The notes below the pieces were generated by a model that searched no databases, was not told the DNA's origin, and saw nothing but the letters and a program-made list of their open reading frames with translations. Positions 19,141-27,704 of a stretch of DNA of 64,000 nt are shown piece after piece. The position numbers and the translations under genes were made by a program. This stretch comes from an uncultured Gammaproteobacteria bacterium. Its GTDB lineage: Bacteria > Pseudomonadota > Gammaproteobacteria > Arenicellales > JAANXG01. The DNA lies in the NCBI GenBank assembly GCA_947259175.1, contig CAMYKW010000007.1, forward strand, positions 51,836 to 115,835, given 5' to 3'. Every line of letters begins with the position of its first letter. Within the stretch, counting starts at the first letter, position 1.

Positions 19141-19935
19141 CTACGCACCCCCCACCACTGGATCCGCCATGCTCCACTGCCGCGACCGGGCAATCAGCAA
19201 CGCACGGCATCGTTCGTATTGCATCAGTTCCAGCACCGCGTAAATCAGTATTACTCCGGCGTGAAACGGGTCCCGCCCTAAGAGCGACCGTAGCTCATCG
19301 GCTAACTCACGCCGCAAACGCCACTGCACGTCGGCATCCACCGGTTCGCTGCGCGCCGCCTGCTCGCGCAACGCGGCAATCCGTCGCAGGTGGCGATGGA
19401 CGATGCGCTGAATGCGCCGCACCACATAACGCTCACGGCCGGTGAGCCGTGGGCAAAGCGGTTCGAATTCGCGCAGCCAGCGGTCCCACGCCGAGCGCGG
19501 TGGCTCCCGCCCATCCGCATCCCGAAGTTCCCGTCTACGGGTTGCGGGTTCGAGCCGTAGTAATCGTGATGCACGCGGTGGTGCTTGATCGCCGGTCTTG
19601 CTGAGATCGGTTTGTAACTGTGCCCGGAAAAGTTCCCAGCCCCGCCACAACCATTCTTGCAGCCGGCGCCAGCGTGCCGGCAGCAGCCGCACCGTGAATG
19701 CAATCAACATTTGCAGGCGCTGCGCCAGATGTTGCTCGATGGTGATGGTATCCGGGCACCTGGGCAATGCGCTTACCCACCCCGCCAGGCCGCCGGCGCG
19801 CATCCTGGCGATAAGCTGGTCCAAATCGCCGGCCTCCGCCATGCGGCGCCACTGGGACTCGCCGGGCATCGCGCCGATACGCGCGCGCACCCGCGCCTGG
19901 GCTTCGGCGTACTCGAGATTGCGCACTATTCCCAT
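19141..19935 (-). CDS. atpC: Probable V/A-type ATPase subunit C (d-like), first gene of the operon
   Basis: The position and the N terminus (NLEYAEAQARVRARIGAMPG) suggest subunit C, the funnel connecting rotor shaft D to the K ring. At 264 residues it is shorter than the usual 320-380 and is very rich in Arg and Leu, so homology is not certain. It stops immediately before subunit I (1-bp spacing) in the same operon. Confidence 0.7.
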   Translation of the reverse strand: MGIVRNLEYAEAQARVRARIGAMPGESQWRRMAEAGDLDQLIARMRAGGLAGWVSALPRCPDTITIEQHLAQRLQMLIAFTVRLLPARWRRLQEWLWRGWELFRAQLQTDLSKTGDQAPPRASRLLRLEPATRRRELRDADGREPPRSAWDRWLREFEPLCPRLTGRERYVVRRIQRIVHRHLRRIAALREQAARSEPVDADVQWRLRRELADELRSLLGRDPFHAGVILIYAVLELMQYERCRALLIARSRQWSMADPVVGGA

Positions 19936-20144
19936 GTCCGTCCCCGGCCTTCTAGGTCATTCCGATCAGAGACTTACCCACATTCGATTGTGTCCCGAGA
20001 TGTGTCGCGTTAACTATGATCCGGATCAAGTAGTGACGCGGTCCCGGGCCTTAAAATACCGGCAGTTAGCGCGCTGCATACCTCGCCACGGCGAAAAGTT
20101 AACCACGCGCGGCGCGGAATGGGATGATTGCCAGAGGCATCCTG

Positions 20145-20477
20145 ATGAAAGAGCTAGTGAACCCGATACAGCAGGTACTCGCCGCGGAACGCGCCGCGGA
20201 GGCGGAAATCGACGCGGCTCGCGGAGCGGCGGAGCTCGCCGTGACCGCGGCGCGCAAACAGATACCGGCACTCCTGCATCGCAATGAATCCCGCACCCAG
20301 CGCGCCGTGGAACGGTACGAGAAAGAACAGGTAACACAACTCAAGAGCGAGACCCGGGCGCTGCGCGCGCAGGCGGAGGCGAAACTGGCCGCCGAGCAGG
20401 CGTTACTGGAAGAGAATTTCGACGCGATCGTCGCACAACTGTTCGCCGACGTCTGGCCGCAAGACAAATCGAGTTAG
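20145..20477 (+). CDS. Peripheral-stalk (G/H-type) coiled-coil subunit of the V/A-type ATPase, divergent
   Basis: I start at MKELVNPIQQVLAAERAAEA (ATG at 20145, with AGAGG at 20133-20137); an ATG at 20124 is also possible. 110 residues, nearly all one charged Ala/Glu/Arg helix (AAEAEIDAARGAAELAVTAA), as in AhaH/NtpF stalk proteins that pair with subunit E. It is transcribed away from the ATPase operon across a 209-bp gap, so the two could share a control region. Role inferred from helix pattern and location. Confidence 0.72.
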   Translation: MKELVNPIQQVLAAERAAEAEIDAARGAAELAVTAARKQIPALLHRNESRTQRAVERYEKEQVTQLKSETRALRAQAEAKLAAEQALLEENFDAIVAQLFADVWPQDKSS

Positions 20478-20679
20478 CTATCGATTAACGGTTATTCAAC
20501 CGCGTTCGATAGAACCATTAACCTAGGTGGTGCGCGATTGAAGGGCTGGAAACCGATTGCCGCCAGACACGAATAGAAGGCTCGATTTGCTAGAGAGAAC
20601 ATCAGCCATCCTTGGCTTTGGCCAAACTATGGACAGCCGGCCGTCCCTGAATTGTTACCAGATCTTGTTGCGCAAGCGA

Positions 20680-21180
20680 TCAGAATACTGCAACCACCGG
20701 GAAATAGATGCCGTTGCGGTTCCAGTTTGGCCGTACCAATGACTTGGCCGACGTAAATCCATGGCCCGCTATATAGGCAGACGGAACTACCGTGTCGGTA
20801 CTGGTGCATTTCACGCTGCCGATAAACCGAAAAGCAGGCGTCACCCTCGGAATATCCGACGCCAGCAAAATCGCAACACCGTGACCTTTTACCCACAGCC
20901 GAGCGCGGCCCACCAGAGCGCCATGTTGATCGTAGCCGGCGCAACGCACTAATACACGGCCCGATTCCGGACGGCTGAATACCATCGCGGTGTTAATCAC
21001 CGGGTTGGCGGGATCGGGCTTGATAATCGGATCCAACACGGCGACGTCGTGACTGATTTCCACTTCCTCCACGTCCACTCCGGCGCCTGCATCCAGGGTG
21101 CCCTGGGCCATAGCCAGCGTGGAGATTGCCAGTGCCACTCCCGAAACGGTTACGTTGAATGCGTTTACAAACCAATTCAT
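20680..21180 (-). CDS. Secreted protein of unknown function, divergent to the DUF6502-type gene
   Basis: ATG at 21178-21180 with AGGAG just upstream; 166 residues. A Sec signal peptide is clear (VTVSGVALAISTLAMAQG). The mature part has an acidic N terminus and a beta-rich body (ESGRVLVRCAGYD, RARLWVKGHGVAILLASDI) with two Cys that could pair. I recognise no family. Its promoter region carries the inverted repeats at 21222-21302, shared with the divergent regulator gene. Confidence 0.75.
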   Translation of the reverse strand: MNWFVNAFNVTVSGVALAISTLAMAQGTLDAGAGVDVEEVEISHDVAVLDPIIKPDPANPVINTAMVFSRPESGRVLVRCAGYDQHGALVGRARLWVKGHGVAILLASDIPRVTPAFRFIGSVKCTSTDTVVPSAYIAGHGFTSAKSLVRPNWNRNGIYFPVVAVF

Positions 21181-21221
21181 TTGCTGTTCTCCTGTAGTCG
21201 TAATCGAGCGGTTGATAAAAT

Positions 21222-21302
21222 GGGAAAAATTCCCTTTAAGATAATAAAAGGGAATATTTCCCTTGTCAATAGCGGCGCATAAAATCAAGGGAATATTTCC
21301 CT
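21222..21302. promoter_or_regulatory. Three operator-like inverted repeats in a divergent promoter
   Basis: Copies: GGGAAAAATTCCC (21222-21234), AAGGGAATATTTCCCTT (21248-21264) and AAGGGAATATTTCCCT (21287-21302). Each has arms (A)AGGGAA/TTCCC(TT) around a 3-nt centre. The surrounding AT-rich DNA is the only place for promoters of both flanking genes. This is most simply a binding site for one dimeric regulator, perhaps the adjacent DUF6502-type protein. Confidence 0.75.
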
Positions 21303-21325
21303 CATTGCCGCTAGAATCACGCCTT

Positions 21326-22183
21326 ATGGCAAAAACGCCCAGCCACACATCGTCGACCGAGCCCTCCGATACACTGGTCTTAGCCCTGGTACGTTTGCTC
21401 AAGCCCTTGATGAAATTACTTATTTCTCGCGGAATTACCTTGCCGTACCTGACCCGGCTGTTGAAATCACTGTACGTCGAGGTCGCGAAATCCGATTTTG
21501 AGCTGGCCGACAAACGCCTCACCGACAGCCGCATCAGCCTGATCACCGGCATCCATCGCAAAGACGTGCAAAAGCTGCGGGCGGTCGAAATTACGCAGCC
21601 GGAAGTGCCGGCCAACATATCCATCGGCACGCGCCTGATCTCCATCTGGGTCGATGACCGCGCCTATACGAACGACAAAGGCGTGCCACGCAAGCTGCCG
21701 CTACGATCGGACGATGACACTGAGCCGAGCTTCGAGAATCTGGTGAACCAGGCCAGTCGCCGGGACCTGAGTCCGCGGGTTGTACTGGATGAACTGGTCC
21801 GGCTGGGCATCGTCACGGTCGACGATGACCAACGGGTCGCACTCAATGTGGAGGCTTTTGTACCGGACAACAGTTTCGATGAAAAGGCTTGGTATTTCGG
21901 AGAAAACGTCTCAGCTCACATCGCCGCAGGTGTTCACAATCTGTTGGAAGGACGACCACCGTTTATGGAGCGTAGCGTCAGTTACAGCGGACTTTCGGAA
22001 CAGGATGTCGCTCGTCTGGAAAAGAAAATCACCAGACTTGGCATGAAAGCGCTGAAGGACATTAATCACGACGCGCAAAAGTTAAAGCAGTCAACGGAGG
22101 AACATGGAGACGGTGGAAAATTGCGGTTCACATTCGGGGTCTATTTTTACAAGAAGGAAGAAAACGATGACCCGTCGGTATAG
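21326..22183 (+). CDS. DUF6502-type putative DNA-binding regulator
   Basis: 285 residues from ATG at 21326. The N-terminal half contains a helix-turn-helix-like stretch (LTDSRISLITGIHRKDVQKL, about residues 70-90), preceded by LLKPLMKLLISRGITLPYLT. The middle reads like a winged domain (VVLDELVRLGIVTVDDDQRV), and the C terminus is helical. I recall this architecture as DUF6502, a family with no assigned function (from memory, not searched). It lies beside the triple inverted repeat and overlaps the following lipoprotein gene by 17 bp, so it is probably translationally coupled to it. Confidence 0.8.
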   Translation: MAKTPSHTSSTEPSDTLVLALVRLLKPLMKLLISRGITLPYLTRLLKSLYVEVAKSDFELADKRLTDSRISLITGIHRKDVQKLRAVEITQPEVPANISIGTRLISIWVDDRAYTNDKGVPRKLPLRSDDDTEPSFENLVNQASRRDLSPRVVLDELVRLGIVTVDDDQRVALNVEAFVPDNSFDEKAWYFGENVSAHIAAGVHNLLEGRPPFMERSVSYSGLSEQDVARLEKKITRLGMKALKDINHDAQKLKQSTEEHGDGGKLRFTFGVYFYKKEENDDPSV

Positions 22184-23186
22184 TTTCCATGCACTGGTAC
22201 TGACGCTCATCGTTGTTGCGGGTGTATTCACGGGTTGCTCCACGATACCTGAAACGCATGAAGCGGGTGCCGATATTGAAGTGACCAGCCGGGAAGGCGT
22301 GGGTGGTACCGGAATTTCTACGAAACCGGTCGCCGACCGGGAAGGAATGGGTGGCAGTGGAATTGATCCAGACGGAATGGGTGGCACCGGGATAATCGGA
22401 GTTATCGCCAAAAACGGGGTTACCACCATAGCCGGCGTGTATATTCCCTCGCTGGCAGGTGCTCAAATTTTTCTCGATGGCAAGCCTGCAGACAGCGCTG
22501 CGCTTTTCAGTGGTCGCATCGCTGCGGTGTTGATCGATAACGAGCGCGCGGTCAGAGAGATCCGCGTGTTCGATCAGTTTATGGGTGCGGTTCCCTTCAT
22601 CGGTTCAGTTTCACGATTGATCGTTCGCGGACAAATCGTGGGTAGTACCGTTCCAGGTGAAGTCACGGTAAACGGATTGCCGATTTCCGCCCGCGCCCTC
22701 GGCGGTAACATGCCGGGAGATAGGGTCCGCATCGATGCCAGTGCGGTGCCGGCAGGCGGGTTCAATATCACTCGCGTGGAAAAGGTATCCGCAGGGGTCG
22801 AACGGCCCGAATCCATCGAAACCATCACTAAACCGGAAACGCCGTCACCCGTGGAAGTTCAACCTGCGGAGCCGGTCCGCCCCGACATCGTCACCGACCG
22901 GCCGGCTCGCCCGGAACGACCCGAAGCGCCAACGCCTCCGCAGCGGATCGAAAGGCCTGAAATTCCCGAACCCCCAACCTTACCCGGCCCCAGGGAACGC
23001 CCGGTGTTGCCGGAACCCCCCGACCGCCCAGTGCGGCCGGTAGTCCCGGACGCGCCGGACCGTCCGGTGCTGGATCGACCGGAGCCTCCGGTAGTGGTCG
23101 AGCCGCCGGCGACGGTCAGGCCTCCTGAAATCAAACCTGGCTTACCGCCGGTGGACCGGCCTGATCTACCCCGCCGGCTGGATTGA
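22167..23186 (+). CDS. Lipoprotein with GGTGI repeats and a proline-rich tail
   Basis: ATG at 22167 after GAAGGAAG; 339 residues. Signal and lipobox end GVFTGC with Cys24. Three near repeats follow: REGVGGTGI, REGMGGSGI and PDGMGGTGI. The central 150 residues form a beta-rich region (SGRIAAVLIDNERAVREIRV, GQIVGSTVPGEVTVNGLPI) reminiscent of DUF5666. The last 110 residues are Pro/Arg/Glu-rich (PERPEAPTPP and similar), suited to spanning the periplasm or wall. Function unknown; it forms an operon with the regulator before it and the outer-membrane-like protein after it (2-bp gap). Confidence 0.8.
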   Translation: MTRRYSFHALVLTLIVVAGVFTGCSTIPETHEAGADIEVTSREGVGGTGISTKPVADREGMGGSGIDPDGMGGTGIIGVIAKNGVTTIAGVYIPSLAGAQIFLDGKPADSAALFSGRIAAVLIDNERAVREIRVFDQFMGAVPFIGSVSRLIVRGQIVGSTVPGEVTVNGLPISARALGGNMPGDRVRIDASAVPAGGFNITRVEKVSAGVERPESIETITKPETPSPVEVQPAEPVRPDIVTDRPARPERPEAPTPPQRIERPEIPEPPTLPGPRERPVLPEPPDRPVRPVVPDAPDRPVLDRPEPPVVVEPPATVRPPEIKPGLPPVDRPDLPRRLD

Positions 23187-23188
23187 CG

Positions 23189-23950
23189 ATGGCTCATCGT
23201 AACCGCATGCGTCGACGACCAAAGTTGGCATGGGTGATACCGGTGTCCTTATTGTGGATGACAAGCGAGCTTGTCGCGGCTAGCGACAAACCCCGGTTCA
23301 CACTGATCGTGGGCTATGACTATGCCGAGGGGGATTATGGACAGGACGCGGACACCACAATAAAGACTGTTCCGGTCACCATCAAAGCCGAAACCCGGAA
23401 CTGGGTTGGGCATGTTCAATTTTCGACGATCTCGGTTGAGCAGAAATTTGGCGGTGGCTTGAACGTCAAGGACAGCGGCGGGGGAGACACCTACGTTTAC
23501 GTGGCGCGAAAATCGCGATTCAATTGGCATGGCCACAACTACCTGGACTGGGGTGTAAAAGCAAAACTTCCGACGGCATCCGAAAAGAAACGACTCGGAA
23601 CCGGGGAAACCGACTGGATGCTACAACTGGATGGATTCCGCAGTCACGGTCGTTGGCTGCCCTTCGCCACACTCGGTTATCGCTGGAGAGGCGACGATGC
23701 CGATTTCGATCGCAAAAACGGCTTGTATGGCCTGCTGGGACTGCACTATCAACACGATCGAATACTGAGCGCCGGTACCTTCTTCGATTACCGGAGCGCA
23801 TCAACCATCCGCGTAGCGGACGGCCGTGAGCTGATTCCCTATATCGGCTACAAATTCAACGACCACCTGTCTACAAGCTTGTACGGTGTCGTCGGGCTTT
23901 CCGATGGCAGTCAGGACTGGGGCGTTGGCGTGCAGTGCATAATTCGTTGA
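23189..23950 (+). CDS. Outer-membrane beta-barrel-like protein
   Basis: 253 residues from ATG at 23189, 2 bp after the lipoprotein stop. A signal peptide (about 1-30) is followed by alternating amphipathic strands typical of a small barrel: RFTLIVGYDYAEGDY, WVGHVQFSTISVEQKF, SRFNWHGHNYLDWGVKAKLP, LHYQHDRILSAGTFFDYRSA. It ends with a terminal strand (DWGVGVQCIIR). No transport substrate can be inferred. It looks like the surface partner of the preceding lipoprotein. Confidence 0.75.
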   Translation: MAHRNRMRRRPKLAWVIPVSLLWMTSELVAASDKPRFTLIVGYDYAEGDYGQDADTTIKTVPVTIKAETRNWVGHVQFSTISVEQKFGGGLNVKDSGGGDTYVYVARKSRFNWHGHNYLDWGVKAKLPTASEKKRLGTGETDWMLQLDGFRSHGRWLPFATLGYRWRGDDADFDRKNGLYGLLGLHYQHDRILSAGTFFDYRSASTIRVADGRELIPYIGYKFNDHLSTSLYGVVGLSDGSQDWGVGVQCIIR

Positions 23951-23985
23951 TGACACACGGGACGGACAACGCATTGACAGTCTAA

Positions 23986-24261
23986 TTCTATCACCGCCCG
24001 TTTTCTATTAGCGATATCCACGTGCCACCGGAGGATCTGCCGGGCTGGCTGGAGAAGGGCAAGCAGGCCGGCATCGAGACCCGCGGCATCGCCGATCAGG
24101 GGTTCATCGACTCGGTGTATTTTCGCGACCCCAACGGCTATGTCATCGAGCTCACCGCCAGGCGGGCCAATCACGACGAGGCGATGAACCCGGCCCGAAA
24201 CGGCGCGCGGAACAAGTTGGACACCTGGCAGGCGTCCAAGGACGAACCGGCGACGCGGTGA
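23986..24261 (+). pseudogene. Remnant of a VOC/glyoxalase-family protein (C-terminal half)
   Basis: The frame reads YHRPFSISDIHVPPEDLPGW, then GIETRGIADQGFIDSVYFRD and PNGYVIELTARRAN. This is the second half of a vicinal-oxygen-chelate domain with the usual DPNGYVIEL ending and its metal-ligand Glu. An in-frame stop lies directly upstream (23983-23985) and no N-terminal half is found, so the gene is truncated. The C-terminal tail past 24180 is not part of the fold. Confidence 0.7.
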
Positions 24262-24324
24262 GATGCCGTCAGGATCCCGGACTCACGCATAAGCGGCGTT
24301 CGGGACCTTCGTGCACTTTTCAGA

Positions 24325-26925
24325 TCAAGCGACCTTGGCCTCGCCGAGGGCCGCTTTGCGGAACTCGAACGCGTCATCCTTGACCTCGATCTTGATGCTG
24401 TCACCGGCGGCGAATGCACCGCTCAGGATCTGCTGCGCCAACGGATTCTCGATCCGCGTCTGAATGGCGCGCTTCAGCGGGCGCGCGCCGTAAACCGGAT
24501 CGAAACCCACGGTCGCCAGTTTGTCGAGCGCGGCGTCGGTAAACCGCAGACCGATATCGCGGGCCTTGAGGCGCTCGCGCAGGAATGCCACTTGCAGCTT
24601 GGCGATCTCGCGCAGCTGCTCCCGTCCCAGCGGGTGGAATACCACCAGATCATCGACGCGGTTGATGAACTCCGGCCGGAACTGCTGCCCGACGATCTCC
24701 ATGACCGCGGACTTCATCTGATCGTAGTTTTCCTCCCCGGCGAGTTCCTGAATCACCTGGGAACCGAGATTCGAGGTCATGATCACCACCGTGTTGCGAA
24801 AATCCACGGTGCGCCCGTGGCCGTCGGTCAATCGCCCGTCATCCAGCACCTGCAACAGGACGTTGAATACCTCCGGATGGGCCTTCTCCACCTCATCCAT
24901 CAGAATCACCGAATACGGCTTGCGACGCACCGCCTCGGTGAGATAACCGCCTTCTTCATAGCCGACGTACCCTGGTGGGGCGCCGATCAATCTCGCCACC
25001 GAGTGCTTCTCCATGAACTCCGACATGTCGATGCGCACCATGGATTCCTCAGCATCGAACATGAAACTCGCCAGAGCCTTGGACAGTTCGGTCTTGCCCA
25101 CACCGGTGGGACCCAGGAACAGGAACGATCCGTAGGGGCGGTTGGGATCGGACAATCCGGCGCGGGACCGTCGGATGGCGTTGGACACCGCCGCGATTGC
25201 TTCGTGCTGACCGATGACGCGTTTGTGCAGCTCGTCCTCCATGCGCAACAGCTTGTCGCGTTCGCCCTCCATCATCTTGGACACCGGAATGCCGGTCCAC
25301 TTCGACACCACCTCGGCGATCTCCTCTTCGCTGACGCTGTTGCGCAACAGGCGGGTCTCGGTCTGCTCGGCTTGCTGCGCCGCTTCGAGCTGTTTTTCCA
25401 GTTCCGGAATACGGCCGTACTGCATTTCCGACATGCGCGTCAGATCACCGGCGCGCTGCGCAGTTTCCAGCTCCAGCCGCGCCTTGTCCAAGGACTCCTT
25501 GATGTGCTGGGCGCCCTGCACCGCCGCTTTCTCGGCCTTCCAAATCTCCTCGAGTTCCGAGTACTGGCCCTCGAGTGAGGTGATTTCCGTGTTCAGATCG
25601 CCGAGCCGTTTCTTGGATGCCTCGTCGGTCTCCTTCTTCAATGCCTCGCGTTCGATCTTGAGTTGAATCAAACGCCGGTCGAGCTTGTCCATCTCCTCGG
25701 GCTTGGAATCGATCTCCATGCGAATCCGGCTCGCGGCTTCGTCGACCAGATCAATCGCCTTGTCCGGTAGATTTCGATCGGTGATGTAACGGTGCGACAG
25801 TGTGGTGGCGGCCACGATTGCCGGGTCGGTAATATCAACGCCGTGGTGCACCTCGTACTTCTCTTTGAGACCGCGCAGGATGGCAATGGTGTCCTCCACA
25901 TTGGGCTCGTCCACCACGACCTTTTGAAAGCGGCGCTCCAGGGCCGCATCTTTCTCAACATACTTGCGGTATTCATCCAGCGTGGTGGCGCCGATGCAAT
26001 GCAATTCGCCGCGCGCCAACGCCGGCTTCAACATATTTCCCGCGTCCATCGCTCCTTCCGCCTTGCCCGCGCCCACCATGGTATGCAGCTCGTCGATGAA
26101 CAGGATGATCTGGCCCTCCTGCTTGGCGAGGTCATTGAGCACCGCCTTGAGACGTTCCTCGAATTCGCCGCGAAACTTGGACCCGGCAATCAACGCGCCC
26201 ATGTCCAGGGCCAGCAGACGCTTGCCTTTCACTCCGTCGGGCACCTCGCCGTTAATAATGCGCTGGGCGAGTCCCTCGACGATCGCGGTCTTGCCGACCC
26301 CCGGCTCGCCGATCAGCACCGGATTGTTCTTGGTGCGCCGTTGCAGCACCTGGATCACCCGCCGGATCTCGTCGTCCCGACCAATGACCGGATCGAGCTT
26401 GCCCTGTTCCGCACGTTCGGTCACGTCGATGGTGAATTTTTTCAACGCCTGGCGATGTTCCTCGGCGTTGGGGTCGTCGACCTTCTGACCGCCGCGCATG
26501 TCGTCGATGGCCTTCTCCAGGGCCACCTTGGATACGCCGGCGTTGCGCAACATCTCGCCCAGGGTGCCTTTGTCCTCGGCCGCCGCCAGTATCAACAGTT
26601 CGCTGGAAATGTATGCGTCCTCGCGCTGCTGCGCGAGTTTGTCGGTCTGGTTGAGGAGCCGGCCCAGTTCATTGGATACGTGGACGTCGCCCTGCTGCCC
26701 TTGCACCTGGGGCAGATGGTCCAAAGCCTCACCCAAGCTCGAACGGAGTTTGTTGACATTCACGTCGGCCTGCATCAACAGGTGACGCACGGTGCCCCCT
26801 TCCTGATCCAGCAGCGCGATCAATACATGCAGCGGCTCGATGAACTGATGATCACGGCCAACGGCAAGACTCTGCGCATCGGCCAGCGCCATCTGGAACT
26901 TGGAAGTGAGTTTGTCCATCCGCAT
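24325..26925 (-). CDS. clpB: ClpB disaggregase
   Basis: Hsp100 chaperone that, with DnaK, pulls proteins out of aggregates. 866 residues, normal. N-terminal double Clp-N repeat, first AAA+ with GEPGVGKTA (about 205) and [10 protein letters not shown], the long coiled-coil middle domain (about 400-525, dense in E/K/L), second AAA+ with GPTGVGKTE (about 605), [10 protein letters not shown] and sensor [10 protein letters not shown]. It has no IGF/L loop of the ClpP-binding type, as expected for ClpB. Preceded by a strong heat-shock promoter. Confidence 0.98.
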   Translation of the reverse strand: MRMDKLTSKFQMALADAQSLAVGRDHQFIEPLHVLIALLDQEGGTVRHLLMQADVNVNKLRSSLGEALDHLPQVQGQQGDVHVSNELGRLLNQTDKLAQQREDAYISSELLILAAAEDKGTLGEMLRNAGVSKVALEKAIDDMRGGQKVDDPNAEEHRQALKKFTIDVTERAEQGKLDPVIGRDDEIRRVIQVLQRRTKNNPVLIGEPGVGKTAIVEGLAQRIINGEVPDGVKGKRLLALDMGALIAGSKFRGEFEERLKAVLNDLAKQEGQIILFIDELHTMVGAGKAEGAMDAGNMLKPALARGELHCIGATTLDEYRKYVEKDAALERRFQKVVVDEPNVEDTIAILRGLKEKYEVHHGVDITDPAIVAATTLSHRYITDRNLPDKAIDLVDEAASRIRMEIDSKPEEMDKLDRRLIQLKIEREALKKETDEASKKRLGDLNTEITSLEGQYSELEEIWKAEKAAVQGAQHIKESLDKARLELETAQRAGDLTRMSEMQYGRIPELEKQLEAAQQAEQTETRLLRNSVSEEEIAEVVSKWTGIPVSKMMEGERDKLLRMEDELHKRVIGQHEAIAAVSNAIRRSRAGLSDPNRPYGSFLFLGPTGVGKTELSKALASFMFDAEESMVRIDMSEFMEKHSVARLIGAPPGYVGYEEGGYLTEAVRRKPYSVILMDEVEKAHPEVFNVLLQVLDDGRLTDGHGRTVDFRNTVVIMTSNLGSQVIQELAGEENYDQMKSAVMEIVGQQFRPEFINRVDDLVVFHPLGREQLREIAKLQVAFLRERLKARDIGLRFTDAALDKLATVGFDPVYGARPLKRAIQTRIENPLAQQILSGAFAAGDSIKIEVKDDAFEFRKAALGEAKVA

Positions 26926-26960
26926 AGCGGGCTCTCCCGACAGTGACTAGGTTGGTATCT

Positions 26961-26989
26961 ACATGGGGCGGTATAAGACGAACTTCAAG
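26961..26989 (-). promoter_or_regulatory. Sigma-32 promoter of clpB
   Basis: On the minus strand CTTGAA (26984-26989), 15 nt, CCCCATGTA (-10 core 26963-26968). This is an essentially perfect RpoH promoter, 38 nt upstream of the clpB ATG and overlapping the stop codon of the acyltransferase gene. Confidence 0.9.
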
Positions 26990-27689
26990 CGTTCACCGCG
27001 CCGCGATTGACGAATTCGCTGAGTTCAAGCATCGCCGCCTCATCCTTAGTGTCGGTCACGTAGACTGCATGGGTCGCCTCGATACGCGCCGTGCTGCGCA
27101 GGAACAGGGCGATAATGATATGTCCGGCGCCGCGAATTCCCGATATGTGCAGGGGCACGATGGGGACCTCGGCGAGATGCGCCAGCGCCACCACGCCACG
27201 CTTCAGCGCCACCGGGGCTTCACCGGGGTGCCGAATGCGGCCCTGGGGAAACACGCCGATCACCTCATCGGCATCCAGAGCCCGCAGCGCGGCCTGGAAC
27301 GCCTTCTCCGGTTTGCCAGTGCGGTCAACCGGTATACAGCCAATGGTCCTGACCAACCACTTGAGCCACCATCGATGATATTCCTCGGTGGCGATCATGA
27401 ATCGCAACGGGCGCGAACAGGCGGCGATCATCAACAGCGGATCCAATCCGGAAACGTGGTTCGCAGCGAGCAGCGCCCCGCCGTTGGCGGGCAGCTGAAT
27501 GGTGTCGGCCTGCAACCGGTGAAAACGCCGGCAGAATATGCGGTTCAAGCCGTCCAGCCGGTTGAGCCATTTATTGCCCCAATCAGCGCCATTGGCCCGG
27601 TCGCAGTGCCGGATCGCCCAACGGGCTAACCACGCCGTCGCGATTACCGCAATCAGCGCTCCTATCCATGTGGCGTATTGGTCGAACAA
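26985..27689 (-). CDS. PlsC-family phospholipid/glycerolipid acyltransferase
   Basis: Membrane-associated acyltransferase of the 1-acylglycerol-3-phosphate type. 234 residues: one N-terminal transmembrane helix (about 8-26), then ANHVSGLDPLL as block I (NHxSxxD, with Gly in the last variable place), the substrate block FPQGRIRHPGE (usual FPEGTR is FPQGRIR here) and VPIVPLHISG. The Q and R changes in the second block are deviations from the consensus. It follows the acyl-CoA ligase by 15 bp, so the two probably form one lipid operon. Confidence 0.87.
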   Translation of the reverse strand: MFDQYATWIGALIAVIATAWLARWAIRHCDRANGADWGNKWLNRLDGLNRIFCRRFHRLQADTIQLPANGGALLAANHVSGLDPLLMIAACSRPLRFMIATEEYHRWWLKWLVRTIGCIPVDRTGKPEKAFQAALRALDADEVIGVFPQGRIRHPGEAPVALKRGVVALAHLAEVPIVPLHISGIRGAGHIIIALFLRSTARIEATHAVYVTDTKDEAAMLELSEFVNRGAVNA

Positions 27690-27704
27690 CGGGAAAAGGC
27701 GCGA

